A stretch of DNA of 64,000 nucleotides from Lates calcarifer. Taxonomy: Eukaryota > Chordata > Actinopteri > Centropomidae. Position 1 is the stretch's first letter. The number at the start of each line of letters is the position of its first letter. Shown piece after piece: positions 14,477 through 25,109 of this stretch. The DNA is taken from NCBI RefSeq assembly GCF_001640805.2, contig NC_066848.1:7097716-7161715 (forward strand). Reading direction: 5' to 3'. The position numbers were made by a program, and so were the translations under genes. The notes beneath the pieces were generated by a model. The model was not told where the DNA came from, made no database searches, and saw nothing but the letters and a program-made list of their open reading frames with translations.

Positions 14477-14672
14477 TACTGGCCTCTTAAGCACCAAGAC
14501 TGACCTGCACAAAAATAATGAAGGCATTTTTGGAAACAAATGATCAGTTTTCACAATCCACAGAAATTTTACTGACAGTCCTTGGTCCACCATGTCCACC
14601 AATCAGGAACAATGACGGAAATTTTTTTTTATCGGAAAGTCAAGTCAAAATCAAAGCTGTAAAGTCCTGTAG

Positions 14673-14706
14673 TACAGTACTGTAGCAGTGCAGCTACAGT
14701 ACTGTA
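14673..14706. repeat. Perfect inverted repeat (hairpin)
   Basis: Two 14-base arms (14673-14686 and 14693-14706, starting tacagtactgtagc) are perfect reverse complements around a six-base loop. It lies just beside the Tc1-like relic and may belong to that insertion. Confidence 0.75.
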
Positions 14707-14754
14707 AGATTCAAAAGATTCAAAAATAATGCCAAAACAGTTGAACAGTTTTTT

Positions 14755-15065
14755 ATTTAACAACCCTTAGCCTTTAAAACAGCACCAGTTCTCCTAGCAG
14801 TTTTTCAAAGTACTTGCCAGGCAGGTTGTTCCGATTATTTTGGAGAACTTGCCACAGTGTTTCTGTGGATTTAGACTGTCTCTGTTTCTTCTGTCTCTTC
14901 ATGTGATCCCAGATTGCTGTTGAGAACAGGGGTCTGTGGAGGCTAGACCATCTCTTGCAGGACTCCTTGTTCTTTTTGTCTCTGAGGCTAGCTCTTTATG
15001 AGTCTGGCTGTATGTTTCGACTTGCTGTCATGCTGCAGAATAGATTTGTGACCGATTAGATAAGA
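14755..15065 (-). mobile_element. Degenerate Tc1/mariner-type transposase fragment
   Basis: Read on the minus strand, broken frames give the C-terminal part of a Tc1-like transposase: a damaged SKSKHTARLIK (normally DPKHT), then KEQGVLQEMV, WPPQ and, in another frame, KSTETLWQVLQNN and NLPGKYFEKLL. In-frame stops and frame changes show it is dead. It lies between the mcph1 noncoding first exon and the first coding exon, so it was inserted in a 5' intron. No intact terminal repeats were identified. Confidence 0.7.
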
Positions 15066-15712
15066 ATATAAAGATTTAAAGTACCTCAAACTTTTGCACA
15101 ATACTAAACTTGTTTCAACTTGTCATGCCACAGTACTAGAAATTAGCAGTCTAGTCTCTATGAAAACCTGACTTAAAGAGGTTCATTTTTTCCCTTTGAG
15201 GATCCATACCATACGCCTTCCTACCCACCTCTACCTGCATTTGCCAAACACTCTTCTTCTGTCTTGTGTTTTGTTTTATAAATCCACAGACTGAAACATG
15301 AAAAGACGTGTTGACGTTAATTAACCAAACCGCTTATGTTAGCCACGCTAACCGAAGTCAATGACGGTTATCTAAGCTTACATATTTTTCACGTCAGTTA
15401 CAGCGTAACGTACAATATATATGGTACATATGTTGATAAAGCACCACTGACCTTAGCTGGCATCCCTAAATATTTACTGACCAACTAATAATAATAATGT
15501 TGATGCTAATTTTCAGTTTGTCAGTTTACGCTACTTTTGCTACTAAACGGGTGAGCTAACTAACTTTCTTAGCATTACGCTGCTGTGGCTAACTTGGGTT
15601 AATACTTCCGTTATGTGATGACATACGTGTTACGCATGTTTTTGACTCTTAGCAGTACACAGGGACGAACGCAGATATCAACCAGTATTTTCAGTGGTTG
15701 TCGCACACTTAC

Positions 15713-15800
15713 TTTATGTGGCAGTGAGGTTTAAATTGCTCCGTTTCCAACAATACTTGACTACAAGGTGCATCGTTCGCGCGTGCAGTTTGTGATGCAA
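15713..15800 (-). promoter_or_regulatory. mcph1: Probable mcph1 noncoding first exon and promoter region
   Basis: The first coding exon of mcph1 is preceded by an acceptor (ttgtgcag at about 14505), so an upstream exon is expected. A good donor, GTAAGTGTG, ends a candidate exon at 15713. This exon contains a short upstream frame of 19 codons starting MHLVVKYC and ending in TAA. The transcription start is not determined. Confidence 0.4.
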
Positions 15801-17273
15801 AGCATTATGGGACGGAGGGCACACATTGGTTCATAGGAAACATACGTCACTTCCAACCCAGAAGCGATGCTAAAGGGAACGTGCTACTGTCCCTAAAAAG
15901 GACGCTTAGAAATCGACTTCAACTCTAACCTTTCCTTTCTGAATTAATCTGAATGAATTCATTTAGAAGTACGAGGGCGACTGATAAATTCGTGGCCTAA
16001 AGTAGACAGAGATTAGTCAACAGTAGTCGTTACGTGCACGTGTAGTTTTAGTAATTATGCAGAAAGTTTGAAATAAATAACTTTTGTGGTATTACTGAAA
16101 ATTGCAAGGTGGCACTGTCTGAGACATGACTACACTGCCCCCATACATACACAGTCACAGAAGAGTATTTGGATTAAGTAGTGCTGTTATTTAATCCTGC
16201 ATGTCCGCACATGTTAGGTGTTATGGAGGATATCTGAGAATTATTAAACACTTAACTAGTGTTAGCTATAGTGCATCTACAAAGACTCCCTGATTTACAA
16301 TAATAGACATTTTAATATGTAAAAGCCTCACATAAATGCATTTGTCATTATTTATTTATTAAACCTCTCTAAAGTAATTTACAGCTAAACAGTTGTATAA
16401 TTTGTTACATTTTAAGTCTCTAAATTACATTAAGACAATAGATCTTGTGTTTGTCTTCACTAAGCTAACACATTAATTTCACAGCACAAATGCCATAAAT
16501 ACAAAAGTAGTAACAAAATATGAGGAATACAACAGCAGCTGTCCACTAATAAAAGAAATTATTTTTTACACAAGTATTTATCACAAAATGCATCTGTGTT
16601 ATACAATACAATAAGAGTAGCACAGGTGCACACCTGTGCTTCTACAAGGACAAATCCAGATGCACTCTGTGATAAAAACTTATTCAGTGACCATTTATAC
16701 TCTGTATGAATGCATTTGTCATGTTTCTCATTTTCTCAGTTCTTGTCACCTCTATGTACATTGATAACATACCAATATGCAGCTTGCAGTATGGTTCCAA
16801 CATATGTTATATTTAGTTTTGTGATTGTTAAGTTTAATTGATACCCAAGTGGGTACATATTAGCTAATTTCCTGTTACTATAAAATGGTAAAATATGTAG
16901 ATTTCTTTTATACCAACTGCAAAAAAAAACTGTATAATGGCATGAATAGTGTATACTGTTTACAATTATCATGAAGCATGGAGTCAGGATACAGCAACAG
17001 ATTACCTTAAAATGACACATTCTTCAGAAACATTTTTTTTTTACACTAACACCCTCCTTTTATAATTTTGAATTAGTTGAGAACAAGATAAACCAACATT
17101 GTACTGCACACTTCACTTCAAACCACTGACAAAAATGTTGCACTTTAAACCACTATCAAAACTGTTTTACTGTCATTGAAGGTAGAACAAACAGCAGAAG
17201 TTTGCCCAACAACTGTACAATTTATGTGACTACATCCTACTACAGCAGCATCTTTTAGGTTGTAGTGTTGAAG
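15801..17273. other. Intergenic, mcph1 to npy4r
   Basis: AT-rich DNA that includes the likely npy4r 3' UTR next to its stop. No exon, RNA gene or named repeat was recognised. Confidence 0.5.
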
Positions 17274-18626
17274 TCAGACAGAGTTGCTCCTGCAGTTGAG
17301 AGGCACAGAGGTGCGGGACACTTCCATGTGCACAGTCGACATGGGGAAATGCTCACACTCCTCCTCTAGCGGGTAGCAGCGGCAGTGCAGGAGCACCTCT
17401 CTCACCTCCTGCCGAAAGTTGGAGTTGAGGAAGCCGTAGATGATGGGGTTGATGCAAGTGGAGGACATGGCCAGCAGGTGGCAGAGGGAGAACAGCAGGT
17501 TGTGGTGGCAGATGGGCAGAGCCTCCTGGTTCCAGTCTGACACCACGTTGAAGATGGTGAGCGGCAGCCAGCAGAGAGCAAAGGCCGTGATGAGGGCAAC
17601 CAGCATGATGTTGATTCTCCGGCTGTGGGTCATGCGCTGGCTCTCTGGGGTCCTGGCGCGGTCAAGCATTTCTTTGCGGTGGCGAAGGCGCACAAAGACT
17701 CTGACATAACACAGCAGGACCAGCAATAGTGGGCCACAGTACTGGAACAGCAGAAGCCATGTGGTATAAGCGAGCCTGTGTTGCTGAGATGGCCAGTGCT
17801 CCAGACAGGCCTCCATATGAGGGGTTGTGGGGACATAAGAAAAAAGGGTGCGGAATGAATTTGGAAGTACAGATGAGTTTTTGTGAGTGTAAGAGACAGG
17901 TTGAGGTGGAGATGTATTGAGATAAGCCTGGAGAGAGGCTTGGTGATGAAGGGGAGACTGGGGCAGGATTACATTAGTGTAGGGCTCATTTGTGAGTAGC
18001 TGAAAGGCCAAGAAAGGTGTAGAGGTGAAGCAGGCTAGAATCCAAATGAGAAAGACTACCATGTAGGCCTGAGGAATGCTCGGTTTCCACCCAGAGGGGT
18101 TAATGATCAGCTGATGTCTTTCCAGAGCAATGAAAACCAGAGACAGCACAGAAACAGTCACAGACATACACTGGATGAACGGCACCAGCCGACATAACAG
18201 CGACCCAAACACCCAGTGGTCCATAAGCGTGTAAATGACAGTGAAGGGTAGGCAGAAGACACACACCAGAATGTCAGAGAATGACAGGTTACAGATGAAA
18301 ATACTGGTGACATTGACTTTTTCCCTGCGACGGGTGATGATGCAGATGAGGCCGATGTTCCCCACCAGCCCCAGCACCATTGTAAGGCTGTACCACACCA
18401 CTAAACACCCTGTGAGGACAGAAGACATATGGCATTGCTCATCGTGCGCAAGAACAAAGAGGTTTGAGAGGAGCTGAGTCTCATTCTCTGGCCATTCCTG
18501 CAGAGGCTCGTGGCTGGGTTTTTCTTCCTCCCCTGGTAAGGAACGTGGAGAGGAGGAACTGTTGAAGGGCAGAGACAGAGCTGTTGTCAATGGAGAAGAG
18601 TGGCTTGTGTTGCCACTCAAGGACAT
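17274..18626 (-). CDS. npy4r: Neuropeptide Y receptor, Y4-like (class A GPCR)
   Basis: Seven-transmembrane receptor for NPY-family peptides, Gi-coupled in this family. One uninterrupted 450-residue frame from the ATG at 18626. The N-terminus carries NxS/T sites. TM1 has GNIGLICI; TM3 ends in ERHQLIINPSGWKP, the Y1/Y4/Y8 form of the DRY region; TM6 has CWLPLTIFN; TM7 has NPIIYGFLNSNF. The C-tail PLEEECEHFPMSTVHMEVSR resembles human Y4 (EESEHLPLSTVHTEVSK). The second extracellular loop, about residues 210-270, is much longer than in mammals. Neighbouring msmb also adjoins NPY4R at human 10q11, which favours npy4r over the Y8 paralogues; Y8 remains possible. Confidence 0.75.
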   Translation of the reverse strand: MSLSGNTSHSSPLTTALSLPFNSSSSPRSLPGEEEKPSHEPLQEWPENETQLLSNLFVLAHDEQCHMSSVLTGCLVVWYSLTMVLGLVGNIGLICIITRRREKVNVTSIFICNLSFSDILVCVFCLPFTVIYTLMDHWVFGSLLCRLVPFIQCMSVTVSVLSLVFIALERHQLIINPSGWKPSIPQAYMVVFLIWILACFTSTPFLAFQLLTNEPYTNVILPQSPLHHQASLQAYLNTSPPQPVSYTHKNSSVLPNSFRTLFSYVPTTPHMEACLEHWPSQQHRLAYTTWLLLFQYCGPLLLVLLCYVRVFVRLRHRKEMLDRARTPESQRMTHSRRINIMLVALITAFALCWLPLTIFNVVSDWNQEALPICHHNLLFSLCHLLAMSSTCINPIIYGFLNSNFRQEVREVLLHCRCYPLEEECEHFPMSTVHMEVSRTSVPLNCRSNSV

Positions 18627-21600
18627 CTCACCAGGACTTCAGAGTCACCAGCCTCCAGGAGCAAACTGTCCATCCCAGCCCTCTAAAAGCATGCATCTGA
18701 GACACACAGAGAGAGAATGCTCAGAGGGAGACAGAAAAAAAACATTATTCACTTGCAAAGCTTCAAAGGATCTGCTCACGGAAAAGTGATATTGTTGTTC
18801 TGAGAAAAGCAACAGTGTCAAGGAGAGTTTATTCTATGGCTGAGGAGAAATAAATCCAAGGAAAGGTGCAACATGTGGAGACTTTTTGCAATTTACTGTA
18901 AGGCACTGTGACATTTGGTCTAAGAACACACTGTCATTAAAACATGCTGTATTTTTAGTCAGGCTAGTGGCATGGCTCTTGGGATTGCAATGTCAGTTTG
19001 CATATTAGTTGGTCCGCCACTTTGGTCCAAACTAAAATATCTTAACAACTATTTGATGGATTGTCATGAAATTTAGTTCAGACATTCGTGTTCCCCTAAG
19101 ACATAAATTCATATATCTTCAGTGATCTTCTGCCTCTTTATTTAGTGCCAATCATCAGGTCAAAAACTTCAACTTGTCTGATACTTTAGTTTATGTCCAG
19201 TACCTACCAACCCAATAACATTCCCTTCAGCTGGACTTTGTGTTTAGTACTAATGTTAGAATGCTAGCACGCTAAACCAAGATGGTGAACACCACAAAAC
19301 AACATGAGCATGTTAGCATGTCGATGATCACATTTAGCTCAAAGCATTGCTGTTCATTTTTAGTTGGTGTGATATGGAAGCTCTTGGATTATTTGCAGAC
19401 AAATTACTGTCCTTATATAACAACATCATACACAATAAAAAGGAAGAAAATTAGAAAATCTTTACAAGTTCTACATAATTTACATTTACAGAGAGAATGA
19501 AGTTCATCTTTTATCAATATTATTGACATTTTGTACCAAGCAACACTGCAGTTGTACTTGTTTGAATTATTCATCTTACAGTAACCTTCACTCTTTCTCC
19601 TCTTATTTAGCCATCTTAAGATCTCAGACTTGTCAGTTCCCCTCCCACAAATGAATCCACCAGTCAGGTTTCAAGACTGAACATAATAGCTTAATGACAA
19701 TAAAATTACTGTGCATACATTTGAGTACAGACTTCTATTTTTCAAGTACACAATAAATGATGAAGTGTGTTGAAGTGAAAGGGCATGACATTGTCAGAAT
19801 CCTAAAAATGGATTCTAGCTGCCTCCCCCTGAAACCTTTGCCATGTGCTGTGAAAACCAGTATCGCAAAGAAAATGAGCCTGTCATTTTCCATTAATGGC
19901 ACACACACTTAGCTATCAGTCACTTCACACTGCATCATTACTAACCTACTCTGTCAGTGTGTTGAGTGAGCTGCAGGCAGGGTGGCAAAGCATTGATCAT
20001 CCTTTATTCAGTGAGAAAAAAGCAAGTGAAATGTCATCGGTAACCAGATGTAACAAACAGCTGCAACAGAGCGGAGGAACCATAAACACCAACAATGGGG
20101 GAAAAAAGGAAAATGCCCAGTTAATAGGAAAATTTGAAGCTGTCATGTTACAGTGATGTGACACTGTAGGATGAACATCTAGTTGTTTGTGATCAGTCCC
20201 CTCCAGAGCAAAATCTCTGCAGGATAAGGAACACAGTGACCTGGCACCACTCTGTCCATCATGTGTTTCTTCCTCAGCAAAGTGTCCTCCATCTCTGACA
20301 AAATAGTGCTCTCCGACAGGAAAATGAAAGAATGGCTGACTGTCCTTTTCCTTATAATTCGTTGTGAAATTTATTATTTCTTTTATGTTTGGAAACTTCA
20401 AGAGTTTAAAATTTAAAGGACTGTAGATGTGAGCAGTAAAGGAGGGCTGAATAACTGGATTGTGATTTGATTGTATTGAATGTTATTTTTCCTTGTAATG
20501 AATTAGGCAATTATACTGCAAATAATAAGTCTGAAAATAAAAATCACATGAGGATATCTTGCACATATGTGTAAACACAGAGAAAGCCAAAATCTCTAAA
20601 TTCGACTCTGTGCAGTTACTGGTTCATATATATTCATATAAAATGAGTATCTTAAAAGATGCTTATCAGTAGTGTTGCTTCTTTTCACTTATATTACTTA
20701 TATTTTTTAATCCCCCTTTTTATTACAGCTTTCCACCAGACCACCAGTCAATATTACAATTTACTGTAATCTGTTTTTATGAATTCATTTTGCACAAATA
20801 TCCAAAACACCAAAACAGTATTTCCATATGCACGCTCAGTCACTCGGACTATTCAGAAACAACCTCTCTTTGCTTTTGCCTCCTGCATGTGGAGGAGCAG
20901 GAAAACGGCAGTAGGCTCTGTGATGTGTTTAACCTGAGATAATGACTTAAGCCTCACTATTCTCTGCTGGGGGTGTCAGGGATTGTGGGTGATGCCTCCC
21001 AAGACATGGTGCTTCGAATACTGTCATGGGCATTGGTTTTCTCCAAATGTCCACACAACATATGAAACATTCATGCAAATCTGGTACATATTTTTCCCTG
21101 GTTTCCTGTTTTTTCCCCAGTTTACTTGCAGAAAATTGGATGCTTCATTTAATAAATGCCTTCTGTGGACTGCTATTGTTTGGATTCATCATTCAAAAAC
21201 ATTTGCAAAGGTGGATACACCATATCAGCAGACACTAAGCAACAAGCAGACAGTGGAGAAAAACAAAGCAGCATAAATTTGATAATTGATTAACTAATAA
21301 AAGAATGATTTTCCTTGACAAAGATCATTTCTGTGAGTAAAAATAAAGCACTTACGTAGTGGGTTGGCAGAGTGGAGAATCTCTGTGATGCCAGGATGAC
21401 AGAGAAAACGATAATCTGAGCAGGTGTGAATCCACAGAGATGAGAGTTGGGGAAGGAGCTAAACATCATAACAACCACAGCGTTTCTGTCAGAGACAGCA
21501 GCTAGGGGAACATGGCTATTATTGGGCTGTTAGAGCCCTTTGGGTGCCAGAGACCCTCTGAGCACCACGCTCTGCTGTCACACAGTGGTGGATTTATTCA

Positions 21601-21861
21601 ATTACATCCTGAACATGACACAAGCTGCATGTGCTGTTAAAGAGACAAAGAGCAGACAACAAGCCAGGTTTCGGAGCAGGTTTTAACTTTATTTCAACTG
21701 AGATTTAAAACATGATGAATAAGACAAAGAACAAAGTTGATTAGTCTTTGTTTATTGGTTATTCATTGTACGTACACACCATAAACTAGTTGATAAAATA
21801 TGAAACAAACAAACAAAAAAAAAAGACTCATCGCTTGTTTGGATGTCACTTTGTGGTGCTT
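18627..21861. other. Intergenic, npy4r upstream to msmb
   Basis: Contains a repeat copy (about 18990-19350, listed separately) and possibly npy4r 5' UTR near 18627-18790. The open frames in 19.9-21.5 kb show no domain or supporting splice sites. Confidence 0.5.
18990..19350 (+). repeat. Interspersed repeat, 'gttagcatttagctc' family, copy 1
   Basis: Contains ccactttggtc, gaaatatct/taaaatatct followed by caactatttgatgga, tcatcaggtcaaaa, ttgtgtttagtactaat, and ends near catttagctcaaagc. The same ordered blocks recur at about 53330-53620. This layout is a family I recognise as abundant in percomorph fish. It encodes no protein. Confidence 0.6.
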
Positions 21862-23497
21862 TCAGTTAGGGTTACACTCCTTTGTTTTGTCTGACTTCAG
21901 CACCACCTTGGCAGAGCAGGTCTCCTTATTTACAACCAGCTCACATTCTTCAGAAATGTCTACTATGCCTGTGTCAGGGATCCTGAGAGACAAAAAGAAA
22001 GATTATTACCCTATGATAAAACAGGGACTGTACAAAAAATATTAGGGATTGGAAGGATACACATGTGATGAACACCTCATCTCTATATAATATTTTTTAG
22101 GAAACATGGGGGTTGGGTTTTTCATTTTTATTTCTATGGGAGTGCCCATTTAATAATGGTAAAACAGGTCTAGCCACCCTCCCCACCTCAGTCATTTTCA
22201 TACAGTCCCTTGGAGAATAAGACTTATCCTTAAGCAGGTTTTCACAATAAATCAAGCATGAAAAACTTACATGTTACAGCAGCTCAAGCCCTCCGTTGTG
22301 CAGGAGCACTGCATGCAGTCTCTCACCCATTTGGAGCCAAAATTATGCTGCTTTCCGTCCTTATCCTCACACCCTACATGTAAAGAAATAAAACCACAGT
22401 TCAGGGGAGTTGTTGACCCACTTATCATGCTCTGATAAATTTGTTGCAGTGAAATATTGTGTGTGAGGGTGTATTGATGTGTGCACAGGTGTGGTCTTGA
22501 TAAGTTTTGAGTCAGCTGGCAGGTTTTAGGTAAACACACAACAGCTGGATGATGCATCTGACTGGAACACTCAGACTGACGAAGAAGTACTGAACACTAA
22601 TCCAACTTCTGTCAAACATAGCAGAGGAGTTTTTCCACTCCACTAAATCTGCTGCTGCTGTTATTGTTGTATTTTGACTGACCATTGGGAGGATTCCTCA
22701 AATCTTTGATCACTAACTGCTGGAAGAAGCAGTCAGAGTGGCACAGGACAACCAGTCCCAGCAGACAGACAAACACATGGAGAGAAACCTGATAGAGGAA
22801 ATAAACAGAGGAAATAAATTACATTTGTAAACATGGTGCATGTTATATAATATTTGTGCATTTCTACATTCAGCTGAAAGTGGACAGGTAGGTTTTATTC
22901 ATGCTTTAGTCGTCAGTTAATACAATTATGTGAACAGGAATAAAAAGCCCCATAAGGAATACAAAAGTGTTTTACTGTCAGTGTTGGGAGGTTTTAGTAT
23001 TGTAGCTGTTGTGTAGCTGCATGTATGTTAACTGTGGTTTGTCATAATTTCAAATGATCCAGTATTACACAAAAGAATACTCTAATGTTTTGCTTGACTT
23101 TGCCTGGCTTTTTTGCCTTCATTTCATTCTGCAGAAGATGATTTGTAATGATGATTGAATGATTGAATTACAGTTTAAAGCACTTAAAATTCACCTTTAA
23201 CATATGGGAAATTATCATAAGCTGTATTTTGAAAAGTCACTACCACTACTACTACTACAAATAATTATAATATTAATAATAATATAATAAATATAAATAA
23301 GTCTACAATTTAATACAATTACTTACATTTTGGTCATAACATATAAATAGTTGACGGCAATGATGACTTTAGAGTCTAATATGTCTCTCCACATCTAAAT
23401 TTAAATTGATTTTTTTATTTTAAAAAAGGTTCTATGAGTCTACAAAAAGAAAGACAGTTTCTTTATTCCCAACCCATCCCAATAAAATACATACCAT
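21862..23497 (-). CDS. msmb: Beta-microseminoprotein-like small secreted protein
   Basis: Small cysteine-rich secreted protein; the family is abundant in seminal fluid and serum, with binding roles known mainly in mammals. Four exons join in phase: 23495-23497 (the ATG alone), 22683-22788, 22271-22373 and 21862-21982, giving 110 residues. The first 19 or so form a signal peptide (MVSLHVFVCLLGLVVLCHS). The mature part begins DCFFQQ and contains GCEDKDGKQHNF, WVRDCMQCSCTTEGLSCC and EECELVVNKETC, the spacing of the MSMB fold, ending KECNPN. It neighbours npy4r as at human 10q11. No single exon is long, so it is easily missed. Expression is unknown. Confidence 0.8.
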
Positions 23498-25109
23498 CCT
23501 CAGATGTGATGTGACCCCGTCAACAGGGAGCTGCTGTGTGCAAGAATTCTCTAATAGTGGCTTTATATTAAGGTGCACACCCCTTCATATCTTCATTGAT
23601 GATATTTGAATAGTGATGTGATATTTGTTTTAAGGTGGGGAAGGGAAGCAGGTATGTAGGTTATGTTGATAATTTAAATTAAAGGCACACCTTGCTGAAT
23701 CATTACATTTTCACCTGCAATAAACACTGTATGCACTTTTTACTAACGCACAAGGAAGCTGGATTTATAATGATAATTAAAATACATTTTGTTCAACAAA
23801 TGCAAATAGAAACACATTAGTGAGAAAGCAGCTGAGGAAACGGTCAAACTGAAATATAAAAACGGTTTTCCTTATCTGTAAACCTTTATTGTTGTAGCCA
23901 AAAGGCAGAGATAGTGTACTTGCACTGAAAATAAAGTCACAAATTGTAAACAATTATTAAAAATATATTGTTTTACACAACATGAAATTGTGATAGTAAA
24001 CAATATATACTTTTAAATCTTTGTTATCTTTTTGTCAACAGCTGCATTAATGAAAAGTCAGTTTCACACTGTGAAACTGAACAATAAAGCTTTGACAAAC
24101 TCCAGCTCCATACATTTCTATAGTCATTACATAATTAACAACCTGTAAAAAATAGAAAACCATAACACAATGTCAAATTAGTATAACAAAATAATTAGAA
24201 TAAGGGCTCATTGGCAAAACTGAACATTACAATAAATGTTCAGATATTTGGTTCAGTTTAACTGTGAATGTAGGAAGCACACTATAATGTCCAAGTGATG
24301 ACACCATCAAATACAATAAAGCTGTGGGGTGCACATTGTGAAAATGAAAAAAAAAAAAATAAAATAAATAAAACTGAGTGACTGAAACAGAGCTCTGTCA
24401 GTAGAGAACAGGAAGTATTCTTCCTGTTGCACATCAAAAGAAACAACTGTTCCTTTGGTAGGAAAGTTACCAAACTGGTTTCAAATCCTTTTGCAGCAAA
24501 ACATGTGAACCGTCGTCACGACCACTCCCAAAAAGTGACAACTACAGCATCAACCTGCGTTACAGCTGTGTGAAGACTGATCAGTTTTCAACAGTAAATA
24601 CTGAGAGTGAACAACAACCCAAACCACATGTGAACCTTAAACATCCCCAAGGTGCCATATGAATAATGAAAGTGATTAAAAGGCAAATAAGTCTCCAAGA
24701 AAAAGTCTGTACCTGCAGCTCTTAGGCCCGGTCATAAACCACATATCTTTGTCTTACTTGGCAGTGTGTGATTTAACATAGGCATAAATAAAAAAGGAAT
24801 AAGTTTACATTTTGGTAGAGTCAGAAGTTAGACACTGCTTCATTGTCCATTAAATATGAGGCTATAGCCAGCAGCTGGTTAGCTTAGCATCCTTCCCAAT
24901 CCTCACCTCACAAAGTGTCAAACTATTCCATTGAACATAAAATTGCTTAAGAGAGTAAAGATCATCTATTTATGCAGATTAGGGTAAAAAAAAAAACTCC
25001 CACATATCATCCAAAGATAAGAAGCAGCATCTCCAGTAAAAGGTCTCTCATTCAAGCTGTAATATTATAGTCCATGCACATTGCAGCTGGTGATCGTTGA
25101 GAGTATTCT
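23498..25109. other. Intergenic, msmb upstream and samd8 3' flank
   Basis: AT-rich. Holds the presumed samd8 3' UTR and a short repeat copy at about 24790-24905. No coding exon seen. Confidence 0.5.
24790..24905 (+). repeat. Short interspersed repeat, 'ccagcagc-ggttagctta' family, copy 1
   Basis: Blocks aataagtttacattttgg, gtcagaagttagac, tatagccagcagctggttag and cttagcat occur in order. A related, more decayed copy with ttattcactttcttgct and agccaattagcttagct lies near 42660-42785. Noncoding; recognised from memory of fish genomes. Confidence 0.5.

Noticed and set aside
20983..21276. 97-codon frame between npy4r and msmb
   Set aside because: Hydrophobic, aromatic-rich random-looking translation without a recognisable motif; a second overlapping frame of similar length suggests chance.
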